Positions 1 to 6,493 of a DNA stretch of 9,251 nucleotides are shown here, in pieces. Source of the DNA: Candidatus Saccharimonadota bacterium (lineage in GTDB: Bacteria > Patescibacteriota > Saccharimonadia > Saccharimonadales > Saccharimonadaceae); the NCBI GenBank assembly GCA_905373315.1, contig CAJPSL010000012.1, positions 1 to 9,251 of the forward strand, written 5' to 3'. The notes below the pieces were generated by a model. The model ran no database searches. It was not told the DNA's origin and saw only the letters and a list, made by a program, of their open reading frames with translations. The first letter of the stretch is position 1; every line of letters starts with the position of its first letter. The translations under genes were made by a program, and so were the position numbers.

Positions 1-649
1 AGGGTTTTGGTTGACGGCGCTGACGCGGTACGGCACCGTGACTGTCAGGGACTAACATGGCGGCAGCTTTTTTGCGTAGTCCAGAGGCCAGCTCTGCTTG
101 CCCGTTGTTGTCGTAAGCTTCAGCCAGAACGGTGAGCGTCTGGGGAATTGGGTCAAGTTCAACTGCTTTTTCCAGTGCAGCAATCATCTTTTTGCCATTG
201 CCCATCTTTTCTTGGACTTTGGCGTAGGCGATGTAGCGTGCCGCCAAATCGTCTTCCATCTCCAGGGCTTGCTCAAAGGCTAGTGCTGCTTTAGGATAGT
301 TCTTCGTTTCGTAATAAATCAGACCAACATTATGCAAGCTGGAAGCGCTTGGTTCTAAACTCTGGGCAATCTCAAAACACTCAATGGCGTCTTTGTAGGC
401 CTGCTGCTTGGCGTACAAAATACCCAAGCGGTTGTACGCAGTGGCGTTCTTTTCGTCGACACGCAAAATCGTCAACAGTGCCTTCTCTGCCCTGAGATAT
501 TTGTTGTCGCGGATGGATTCTTGCGCAATAGCCCACAACTGATCTAATTTTTCAGAAATCTTGGCTGGAAAATCTGCGGAATTTTCTTCGGAAGGTTTGT
601 AGGTGATTGCCCAAATGATAATTGCTAAAATGAATATCAAACTTAACAT
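1..649 (-). CDS. Membrane-anchored TPR-repeat protein (partial, C-terminus outside window)
   Basis: The frame is open from an ATG at 649 to the window edge, giving 216 visible codons; the 3' end is missing. An in-frame TAA lies three codons upstream, so this ATG is the first possible start. Residues 2-17 (LSLIFILAIIIWAITY) form one hydrophobic segment, so the protein is probably membrane-anchored with the rest on one side; the side is not determined. From about residue 34 there are tandem helical pairs of TPR type, clearest at 69-102 (AYNRLGILYAKQQAYKDAI), 103-136 (LHNVGLIYYETKNYPKAAL) and 137-170, with a weaker unit before and after. TPRs bind other proteins; the partner is unknown. It begins 10 bases after holB but has no Shine-Dalgarno and probably its own promoter. 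The TPR call is firm; the function is not known. Confidence 0.85.
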   Translation of the reverse strand, partial: MLSLIFILAIIIWAITYKPSEENSADFPAKISEKLDQLWAIAQESIRDNKYLRAEKALLTILRVDEKNATAYNRLGILYAKQQAYKDAIECFEIAQSLEPSASSLHNVGLIYYETKNYPKAALAFEQALEMEDDLAARYIAYAKVQEKMGNGKKMIAALEKAVELDPIPQTLTVLAEAYDNNGQAELASGLRKKAAAMLVPDSHGAVPRQRRQPKP

Positions 650-667
650 ATCTGCTTAATTATAGCA
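650..667 (-). promoter_or_regulatory. Extended -10 promoter for the TPR gene, near-leaderless
   Basis: On the minus strand, TGCTATAAT (667-659) is a perfect extended -10 element (TGnTATAAT). It overlaps the last codons and stop of holB. The ATG at 649 lies 9 bases after it, so the transcript would start 0-3 bases before the ATG. No good -35 is seen at 17 bases, which an extended -10 does not require. There is no Shine-Dalgarno before the ATG. The motif is seen directly; the promoter role is inferred. Confidence 0.6.
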
Positions 668-1475
668 CAATTTTCAATAAAGCGAGGCGCGTATTGCCAT
701 TTGCTAGGAGAGACTTCTCTGCTTGTAGTACTTTTTGGAGTAATTGATGCATGGCTGGCGGCTGGGTGGCGTGTTTTAGCTGGAAATGGATGAAGCGTAG
801 GAGAATGTCGATAAGCTGCAGGGTGCTTGCTCGGTCGGTGTAGCGCAGGGCGCATTTCAGGGACGCGTAGGAGCTGGGATGCTCCAAAATGTGCTTGGCA
901 TCAGCGGCGATGGCTTGGCGTTCTGCCAGCTTCGTGGCGTCGTGGCTCAGCTCGGTGATGAGGAGCGGCAATCCAGCGGCGAGAAATGCTATTTGGCGCT
1001 TTTCTTGAGGCGTTAGGTTGGTATTCTCTAACATTTTAGCGTCTTGGCTGGTGGTGGTGCGATGAAGTGTGAGTTGTTGGCAACGGGATTGGATGGTTGA
1101 GAGGAGGTCTGTGCTGGTCTCGGCGATCAAGAGAAAATGAGTGTTAGGATTTGGCTCTTCGAGTGTTTTGAGCAATGCGTTTTGTGCGGACTCGGTCATG
1201 ACGTTGGCTGGATTGATGATGACGACGCGGCGGACAGAGCTGTAGGTGCGTAGCATGGCCGTTAGGTCGCGGATTTGTTCGGTCGAGATGGTGTTCTTCT
1301 GCGGGAGCGGACTGACGGTCAGGACGTCTGATCGGCAGTGATGTGTCAGGTGGCGGGCTACCCCTGCTCCGTCTAGGCCGGATTCGGCAATAATCATCAA
1401 TGATTGCGGCAAGCGGTTTGCTAATTGCTCTACCGCGGCTTGGTCGGTAGTGGAGATGAGAGGCGTCTGGCTCAT
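660..1475 (-). CDS. holB: DNA polymerase III delta-prime-like clamp-loader subunit
   Basis: This is a 271-residue AAA+ type protein of the clamp-loader family, which helps load the beta sliding clamp onto primed DNA. Family marks are ISTEQIRDL (63-71), SAQNALLKTLEEP (96-108) and TIQSRCQ (about 127-133, containing the SRC motif). The position of the P-loop reads ESGLDGAGVA (about 31-40), with no Lys of the GKT/S type, so ATP binding there is unlikely; E. coli delta-prime also lacks a working P-loop. The four-cysteine zinc module usually found between the P-loop and the IR motif is absent. I chose the ATG at 1475 because it forms an ATGA overlap with the upstream stop; a longer frame to 1508 exists but would overlap that gene more. 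It ends at TAA 660-662. Translation is probably coupled to the pseudouridine synthase. Confidence 0.85.
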   Translation of the reverse strand: MSQTPLISTTDQAAVEQLANRLPQSLMIIAESGLDGAGVARHLTHHCRSDVLTVSPLPQKNTISTEQIRDLTAMLRTYSSVRRVVIINPANVMTESAQNALLKTLEEPNPNTHFLLIAETSTDLLSTIQSRCQQLTLHRTTTSQDAKMLENTNLTPQEKRQIAFLAAGLPLLITELSHDATKLAERQAIAADAKHILEHPSSYASLKCALRYTDRASTLQLIDILLRFIHFQLKHATQPPAMHQLLQKVLQAEKSLLANGNTRLALLKIVL

Positions 1476-2644
1476 TGGTCGCTCGGTTCTTCTATGTCGT
1501 TGGTGCACTCAGGAAATAGTTCAGTGAATACGCTGGGGATGGCTGCCTCAAAGATTCTTCGCTCACCAGACGGCAGCGTGATTTCCAGTTGGTGGGCGTG
1601 GAGCATCAGACGGCTGGCGTTTGGCTTGCCGTAAACGCGGTCGCCGAGAATTGGCGTGTTTAGGTGTGCCATATGGACGCGGAGTTGGTGGGTGCGGCCG
1701 GTGGTAGGTTTCAGTTCAATGAGCGCTTGGGTGTCGGTTGCTGCCAGTACGCGGTAGGTCGTTTGGGCGGGCTTGCCGTTCGGGTCAACGCGGAAGGTGC
1801 TGGGTGCGGATGGGTTGCGGCCAATCGGTAGGTCAATCTTCGCGGCGGCTAGTTTCGGCACGCCGTCGGTCACCGCGAGGTAGGTTTTTTTGGCGGTACG
1901 CTGGGCGAATTGCCGCTGTAAATGAGCGGCGGCGTCAGCAGTTTTAGCGATGATGAGTACGCCCGAGGTGTCGCGGTCGAGCCGATGGACGATGCCCGGC
2001 CGGTCGGTGTCTGAGGCAAACGAAGTCTTGGGGCGAATAATTTCCGCCACGGTTGGCTCAGTTGATAGTCCGCCTTTGGCGTGGGTTAGGAGACCGCTGG
2101 GTTTATTGACCACTATCACGTCATCGTCTTCGTATAATATCGGGAGCTCGGCGCTGGCCTGCTCCTGCTCTGGCAGTTTGACGGCAATTTCATCGGTCTC
2201 GTCAACCTCGAACTTCGGCGTCGTCACCACTCGCTGATTGACCAAAACATAGCCAGCTTTGATGTACTTTTGCCAGAGGCTGCGCGAAATCGACGGGTCA
2301 AATGTCGTGGACAAGTGGATGTCTAGGCGCTGTTTGGTCGGTACAATTCGAAACATCATGACAAACTTGCCCTGAAACGGTGTCTCGGTGAAGCTCGGGT
2401 CAAGCGGGTTTGATAACATCTCAGTATTGGCGGGCCTACCGGGCCATAATTCGTCAATTGATTCTTCATCGACGATTGAGCCGTAGAGCACGGCAAAATG
2501 CTGCTTGTTCAAAATAAATTCCGCCACGATGTGCGATTCGTCCGTCTGAATCTTCAGGTGGCGCAAGGCTTTGACGGGCGTGTTGTCGTCTGCCAGCTGG
2601 TACAATCTGGCGATCTTGAGGACGGTGCGCGGCGAAATTTTCAC
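1472..2644 (-). CDS. RluA/RluD-family pseudouridine synthase with extra N-terminal domain
   Basis: This 390-residue enzyme should isomerise uridine to pseudouridine in rRNA or tRNA. The catalytic domain spans about 165-378 and carries HRLDRDTSG (220-228), whose Asp223 is the catalytic aspartate, and GRTHQLRVH (316-324). Residues 105-158 (RLDIHLSTTF onward, with GYVLVNQRVV) look like an S4 RNA-binding domain, as in RluD. Residues 1-104 are extra; RluD-type proteins usually start close to the S4 domain, and I recognise nothing in this part. The start is GTG at 2644, supported by AGGA 8 bases upstream that overlaps the trpS TAG; no ATG occurs in frame before residue 76. It ends in TGA at 1472, overlapping the holB ATG. 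The target RNA site cannot be told from sequence. Confidence 0.92.
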   Translation of the reverse strand: MKISPRTVLKIARLYQLADDNTPVKALRHLKIQTDESHIVAEFILNKQHFAVLYGSIVDEESIDELWPGRPANTEMLSNPLDPSFTETPFQGKFVMMFRIVPTKQRLDIHLSTTFDPSISRSLWQKYIKAGYVLVNQRVVTTPKFEVDETDEIAVKLPEQEQASAELPILYEDDDVIVVNKPSGLLTHAKGGLSTEPTVAEIIRPKTSFASDTDRPGIVHRLDRDTSGVLIIAKTADAAAHLQRQFAQRTAKKTYLAVTDGVPKLAAAKIDLPIGRNPSAPSTFRVDPNGKPAQTTYRVLAATDTQALIELKPTTGRTHQLRVHMAHLNTPILGDRVYGKPNASRLMLHAHQLEITLPSGERRIFEAAIPSVFTELFPECTNDIEEPSDQ

Positions 2645-2654
2645 GCGAGCGTTC

Positions 2655-3797
2655 CTATCTCCGTAGCCCCACGGCTGTTTGGACGCGGTGCAAAGTTTCG
2701 TTAGCGACGATGTTCATGTCGCGCTCGCTGGACTCTAGCTTGCGCTCAATTGCCGGCTCATCAACTGCCGCCAGGCGCGCTTGGAAATTCGCTAAGAATT
2801 CCGCCACTTCATCAGCCACGATTCGCTTGAAATCGCCGTAGCGCTCCATGCCGGCGTACTCACTGATGGTCTGCTCCAAGCTTACGTCTTTTCCGCTGTC
2901 CTGGCGTACCAGCGTCAAAATCTCCAGTAGATTGGAAATGCCCGGTTGGTTTTCACGGTCGTACTGTACCTTACCTATCGAATCAGTGGTGGCGCTCATG
3001 ATTTTTTTGCGTGCTGCCTGCGGCTCGTCGCCGAGGAAAATGACGCCCTTGCCGCTGTCGTCGGATTTGCTCATCTTTTTGGTCGGGTTCACCAGGTCTT
3101 TGATCCTCAGGCCCTGGTCGTTGCCGAAGAATTGATGCTGCTGGGCAACTGGTTTGGGTACAACGAACAGATCGCCAAATTTGCGGTTCATCCGCTCGGC
3201 AATGTCGCGGGTAAATTCTAGGTGCTGCGTCTGGTCGTCGCCAACCGGCACGTAAGTGGCGCCGTAGAGCAAGATGTCGGCAGCCATCAGGACTGGGTAG
3301 TTGAAGAGGCCGACAGAGGCGCGTTTCTGAGCAGTAATCTCCATACTAAGAAGGGCGTGTATCTCATTTAAGGTTTTCGGTGGTGTTTGGAATAGTTGGC
3401 CTAACCTTGCTCGCGCTTCTTCGCTTAGGACTTGATGACTTTTTTCTTTGAACTGAGTCATTCTCTCCATCTCACCAAACCCGGTGAAGCAGTCCAAGAT
3501 CCACGCCAGCTCGCTGTGCGCCGGGACGCGGCTCTGGCGGTACAAATGAATTGCCTCGTTATCTAGCGGTAACCCCGCGGCCGTGTAAATCCGGGCGTTG
3601 CTGAGGATGCTATCGTACAATTTACTGTGGTCGATTGGCGTGGTGAAGCTATGTAGATCGGGGATGAACAGATTGATATCATAATCGGCCGAGCGGCGCT
3701 TCGCCATATCAACAATCGGCAAAATGGCACCAAAATAATTGCCAATGTGAATATTGTTGTTGGCGCGTACGCCAGTGAGGATGACGGGTTTACTCAT
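2655..3797 (-). CDS. trpS: Tryptophanyl-tRNA synthetase
   Basis: TrpRS is a class I enzyme that joins tryptophan to tRNA-Trp using ATP, in the cytoplasm. The 380-residue product has the class I signatures HIGN (17-20) in NNNIHIGNYFG and KMSKS (241-245), plus MAADILLY (171-178) and GDDQTQH (186-192), all typical of bacterial TrpRS. It is longer than the usual 330-350. Most of the surplus sits between MTQFKEKS (113-120) and VGLFNYPVLMA (162-172), where about 41 residues replace the usual 10 or so. The start ATG at 3797 leads straight into the conserved N-terminus (SKPVILTGVR). It has no Shine-Dalgarno but a TGATATAAT box ending 6 bases before the ATG, suggesting a leaderless transcript. Stop is TAG; the pseudouridine synthase follows 10 bases on. 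Confidence 0.97.
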   Translation of the reverse strand: MSKPVILTGVRANNNIHIGNYFGAILPIVDMAKRRSADYDINLFIPDLHSFTTPIDHSKLYDSILSNARIYTAAGLPLDNEAIHLYRQSRVPAHSELAWILDCFTGFGEMERMTQFKEKSHQVLSEEARARLGQLFQTPPKTLNEIHALLSMEITAQKRASVGLFNYPVLMAADILLYGATYVPVGDDQTQHLEFTRDIAERMNRKFGDLFVVPKPVAQQHQFFGNDQGLRIKDLVNPTKKMSKSDDSGKGVIFLGDEPQAARKKIMSATTDSIGKVQYDRENQPGISNLLEILTLVRQDSGKDVSLEQTISEYAGMERYGDFKRIVADEVAEFLANFQARLAAVDEPAIERKLESSERDMNIVANETLHRVQTAVGLRR

Positions 3798-3812
3798 GGG
3801 TCTATTATATCA
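3798..3812 (-). promoter_or_regulatory. Extended -10 promoter giving leaderless trpS mRNA
   Basis: Minus-strand TGATATAAT (3812-3804) is a perfect extended -10. It is followed by exactly six bases (AGACCC) and then the trpS ATG, so the usual start point falls on the A of ATG. There is no Shine-Dalgarno in the 16-base gap after the methyltransferase gene, and no clear -35. The motif is seen directly; the start site is inferred. Confidence 0.65.
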
Positions 3813-3813
3813 C

Positions 3814-4767
3814 TTATTCGGCGTAAGGTGTTTTACGAAATACAGCAACAAAAAACGCTTCAGTCAGTACACCCGGCATTAAGCGCAGACAGTCGCTTAG
3901 GTCATGCGTAAACCTACGGTCATTCCACGACTGGACGACAGGCACACGATCTGGTAGCAGTGTGATGTCGATCGGTATGGGCTCAGCGTCAGGCTGACGG
4001 CGCAGCAGCCAGTCGACGACTGCTTCGTTTTCTTCTGGCGCCATGGTACAGGTGCTGTAAACAAGCGTGCCGCCAGGTTTTAGCAGCCGCCAAGCCTCGA
4101 GGATGAGGCGCTTTTGCAGGTCACTCAGCCTCCGAATATGCGCTACTGACCAACTGTCAAACAACGAGGCGTCACGAGCGTTCAGGCTCATCAGCCCTTC
4201 ACCGGAACATGGAGCGTCGAGAAGGATTTTGTCAAAGGCCTCCAGCTGACGGCGGGAAATATGCCGAGCATCGGCTAGTGTGAACTCGGCTGGGGCGTTG
4301 AGACGCTTGAGATTGGCCTGAAGTTTCATCAGGCGCGGCTTGGAATTGTCATTACAGACCAGATCGGCTTGACCACTGGCTAGGGCTTGAATATGGCTGG
4401 ATTTACCGCCAGGCGCAGCGCACAGGTCGAGGATGCGTTCACCTGCTGCAGGTTGAAGTGCCAATACCGGTAGCCAACTGGCAGCATTTTGGATGTAGCC
4501 GCGGCCGCTGTCAGCCAGTTGCTGATATTCAGCGATGTGCTCGGGGATAAGTTCGTAGCCATCCGGACACCAGGCAACCTGGCGGCTCAGTAGTTCGGGG
4601 GCGACTTCCCCATCGACCAATGGATTGAGCCGAAAGCTCTGGGTGCGCGTTCGTGCCAGCATCATCTCAGCCTCGGCGCGAGACAGGCCGCTCCACTTGA
4701 CGGTACGAGCAATCCAGAGCTCACGCTTTCTCTGGCGCTCCTGAACTGGGTCTTTACGCTTGGCCAT
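3814..4767 (-). CDS. NOL1/NOP2/Sun-family RNA (cytosine-5) methyltransferase
   Basis: This 317-residue enzyme should transfer a methyl group from S-adenosylmethionine to C5 of a cytosine in RNA, most likely 16S rRNA as for RsmB or RsmF. Motif I, DLCAAPGGK (114-122), binds SAM. Motif IV, DAPCSGEG (184-191), and motif VI, STCT (238-241), carry the two cysteines of the family, Cys187 and Cys240. EENEAVVDWLL follows motif VI as usual. The N-terminus is basic (AKRKDPVQERQRKREL). The end, LRLMPGVLTEAFFVAVFRK, closes the Rossmann fold, with no PUA-type domain after it. I start at ATG 4767, with GGGG 6 bases upstream; a second ATG at 4773 and a longer frame to 4836 are less likely. It overlaps the hydrolase end by 14 bases, so translation is probably coupled. 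Confidence 0.92.
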   Translation of the reverse strand: MAKRKDPVQERQRKRELWIARTVKWSGLSRAEAEMMLARTRTQSFRLNPLVDGEVAPELLSRQVAWCPDGYELIPEHIAEYQQLADSGRGYIQNAASWLPVLALQPAAGERILDLCAAPGGKSSHIQALASGQADLVCNDNSKPRLMKLQANLKRLNAPAEFTLADARHISRRQLEAFDKILLDAPCSGEGLMSLNARDASLFDSWSVAHIRRLSDLQKRLILEAWRLLKPGGTLVYSTCTMAPEENEAVVDWLLRRQPDAEPIPIDITLLPDRVPVVQSWNDRRFTHDLSDCLRLMPGVLTEAFFVAVFRKTPYAE

Positions 4768-5575
4768 AATCATCCCCGGTGACGTGCCGATTAATGGCCT
4801 GGACGACAAATTGACCGTAGCGTCTGTCAATTTCATGACTTGCTAAGATTTTGGTGACGGCGATGTGTTTTTGTTTTGCTAATTTTCGTAAGTTTTTATT
4901 GATGATGACTGGGTCGAATTGCCCGTAAAATATTTCAACTGGTATGGTTAACTCGGCAATTTCCGTCAGCGCTTTTTGGTTGATGATGGCTGTGTCCAGG
5001 GTGTCGAGAAAGATTTGTAAGTTTGACTCATCGACGAGAAAGCCAGGGTTGAATAGCTTGTATTTTTTGGCAAAATCACTGGCGATCACCTTGCCGAGCG
5101 CTGGTTTATCGATAATTTTTTGGTATAGGCTGCGCAGTTGGCGTTCAGCTAAACGATCTTTGCCTTGTTGGTGATACAGCGGTGGGCTACACAGGATGAG
5201 CGAATCGATCAACGAAGGATAATATCGGGCGGTGTGTACTGCCACGAGTGCCCCTAAACTATGGCCAACCAAGATGATTCGTCCATCGACCTTTTGCTGC
5301 GCCAAGGTTGCGACTAGTGAATCGACCTGTGTTTTGACGTCATAGGTCTTCCAATGCGGTCGCGGCGAATTGCCAAAACCGAGTAAGTCAACCGCTAGTA
5401 CGCGAGTCGATCTATCAATCTTACGGCGCCCTACAACTCGCTTCCACATGGCTGACGAGCTCCCGATGCCATGAATCAACACGACGGTGGCGCGAGGCTG
5501 TTTGGGTGTTTGAAAATCATGCACGTATAGTTTATACGGGACACGCAGCCAGCGATGGATGAGTCGGTCAAACAT
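4754..5575 (-). CDS. Alpha/beta-hydrolase fold protein
   Basis: The 273-residue product has the standard alpha/beta-hydrolase order: oxyanion-hole motif HGIGSSSAMW (35-44), nucleophile elbow GHSLG (104-108, Ser106), acid in FYGQFDPV (Asp221) and a C-terminal His247 in ASHEIDRR, giving a complete Ser-Asp-His triad. A helical cap lies at about 133-205. The substrate cannot be predicted; esterase, lipase-like and C-C hydrolase activities share this fold. There is no signal peptide, so it is probably cytoplasmic. The ATG at 5575 has no Shine-Dalgarno but a -10-like TATACT six bases before it. It follows the ribosomal operon terminator and overlaps the RNA methyltransferase gene by 14 bases, so the two are co-transcribed, though no functional link is evident. 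Confidence 0.9.
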   Translation of the reverse strand: MFDRLIHRWLRVPYKLYVHDFQTPKQPRATVVLIHGIGSSSAMWKRVVGRRKIDRSTRVLAVDLLGFGNSPRPHWKTYDVKTQVDSLVATLAQQKVDGRIILVGHSLGALVAVHTARYYPSLIDSLILCSPPLYHQQGKDRLAERQLRSLYQKIIDKPALGKVIASDFAKKYKLFNPGFLVDESNLQIFLDTLDTAIINQKALTEIAELTIPVEIFYGQFDPVIINKNLRKLAKQKHIAVTKILASHEIDRRYGQFVVQAINRHVTGDDYGQA

Positions 5576-5611
5576 TATATTAGTATACTATGAAAATACC
5601 CCGCCTGTACA
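5576..5611 (-). promoter_or_regulatory. Promoter for hydrolase-methyltransferase unit, predicted leaderless
   Basis: Minus-strand TATACT (5587-5582) is followed by AATATA and then the hydrolase ATG, putting the likely start point on the A of ATG. A 4/6 match to the -35 consensus, TGTACA (5611-5606), sits 18 bases upstream, inside the loop of the preceding terminator hairpin. The -10 lies within a perfect 10-base palindrome, TAGTATACTA (5581-5590). An overlapping TATAAT (5579-5574) runs into the ATG itself and is too close to serve as the -10. There is no Shine-Dalgarno. Confidence 0.55.
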
Positions 5612-5626
5612 TGACGGAGTATTTTC
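5592..5626 (-). terminator. Intrinsic terminator after rpsI
   Basis: On the minus strand, GAAAATACTCCGTC pairs with GGCGGGGTATTTTC around the loop ATGTACA: 14 pairs with two G-U wobbles. The inner half is GC-rich and the outer half is an A-rich/U-rich pair, so the 3' arm supplies the U tract (UAUUUUC). It lies 23 bases after the rpsI stop and marks the end of the ribosomal operon. Its symmetry would also let it act on the other strand, but no gene there needs it. Confidence 0.75.
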
Positions 5627-5648
5627 GAGAATCGGTTTCTCCTCTGTT

Positions 5649-6047
5649 TTAACGCTTGGAGAATTGTTCGCGCTTGCGGGCAGAACGCAGACCGTATTTC
5701 TTGCGCTCTTTCTCGCGTGGGTCGCGCTTGAGCAGCTCAGCCTTCTTTAGGACTGGGCGTAGGTCAGCGTGAGCAGCCGTCAATGCTTTGGCGATGCCAA
5801 GCTTGATGGCGTCAACTTGACCAGCGAGACCACCACCTTTGACCAAGATGCTAACATCGTATTCCTTTTGCTTGCTGACGACAGCTAGTGGGTCGGTTAC
5901 TTCAGCGAGCAAGGTTTTGTTGCCATCCAAGTACTCAGCGGCTGCTTTGCCGTTGATGGTGATGGTACCTTTGCCAGGAAGCAAGCGAACACTTGCTGAA
6001 GCGCTTTTGCGTCGTCCCAAGCCGTAGAAATAGGTATCAGTAGCCAT
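5649..6047 (-). CDS. rpsI: 30S ribosomal protein S9
   Basis: S9 sits in the head of the small subunit, and its C-terminal tail reaches the P-site tRNA. The 132 residues match the family's usual 130. Seen here are GRRKSASA (11-18), GGGLAGQVDAIKLGIAKAL (71-89), RDPREKERKKYGLRSARK (108-125) and the conserved C-terminal SKR. The ATG at 6047 is one base after the rplM stop, with GAGG inside the end of rplM serving as Shine-Dalgarno. It is the last gene of the operon; a terminator hairpin follows. The rplM-rpsI pair is near universal in bacteria, which supports both calls. Confidence 0.98.
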   Translation of the reverse strand: MATDTYFYGLGRRKSASASVRLLPGKGTITINGKAAAEYLDGNKTLLAEVTDPLAVVSKQKEYDVSILVKGGGLAGQVDAIKLGIAKALTAAHADLRPVLKKAELLKRDPREKERKKYGLRSARKREQFSKR

Positions 6048-6048
6048 A

Positions 6049-6480
6049 TTACTTTACCTCAACTTTCTCTGGGGTTTGTGCTGTGTGGGCATGCTCGCTG
6101 CCAGCAAATACGTGCAGGCGCTTGAGGCGTTCTGCTTGCAATTTGTTCTTTGGCAACATACCTTTGACAGCTTCTTCAATAATTCGCTCTGGGTGGCGTT
6201 CACGCATTTCTTTGAACTGCGTTTCTTTGATGCCGCCTGGGAAACCACTGTGACGGTAGTAGTACTTGTCAGTTTCCTTGTAGCCAGTAACGACGGTGTT
6301 TGCGGCGTTGATAACCACGACGTAGTCGCCACCATCAACGTGCGGTGTATAGGTTGGCTTATATTTACCGGTCAGGTGCTTGGCAATTTCAGTTGCCAAA
6401 CGGCCCAGTGGTAACTCGCTTGCGTCAAACAATACCCAGCGGCGAGAAACGTCAGATGGTTTTTGTGAATAAGTCTTCAT
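6049..6480 (-). CDS. rplM: 50S ribosomal protein L13
   Basis: L13 is an early-assembly protein of the large subunit that binds 23S rRNA. The 143 residues match the usual 142. It starts MKTYSQKP, then RRWVLFDASELPLGRLAT (13-30), YTPHVDGGDYVVVINA (44-59) and the signature AVKGMLPKNKLQAERLKRL (104-122). The frame is open upstream to an ATG at 6627, but that would overlap rplQ by 146 bases. The ATG at 6480 gives the family N-terminus and has AAGGAG 7 bases before it. It lies one base after the rplQ stop. In many Gram-positive genomes ECF transporter genes and truA separate rplQ from rplM; here nothing does. Confidence 0.98.
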   Translation of the reverse strand: MKTYSQKPSDVSRRWVLFDASELPLGRLATEIAKHLTGKYKPTYTPHVDGGDYVVVINAANTVVTGYKETDKYYYRHSGFPGGIKETQFKEMRERHPERIIEEAVKGMLPKNKLQAERLKRLHVFAGSEHAHTAQTPEKVEVK

Positions 6481-6493
6481 CTTATTTCTCCTT
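6481..6493 (-). promoter_or_regulatory. Shine-Dalgarno that fixes the rplM start
   Basis: Minus-strand AAGGAG (6493-6488), inside the last codons of rplQ, is followed by seven bases and then the ATG at 6480. This strong site decides for the 143-residue L13 start over the longer frame to 6627. Confidence 0.85.

Noticed and set aside
1476..1508. Start of holB at 1508
   Set aside because: It deepens the overlap with the pseudouridine synthase; the ATG at 1475 forms the usual ATGA coupling.
4768..4836. N-terminal extension of the RNA methyltransferase to an ATG at 4836
   Set aside because: It overlaps the hydrolase coding sequence further and adds no family sequence; the ATG at 4767 has GGGG six bases upstream and a typical basic start.
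5581..5613. Ten-codon minus-strand frame starting in the terminator loop (ATG at 5613)
   Set aside because: It lies within the terminator hairpin, has no close ribosome binding site and no sign of selection.
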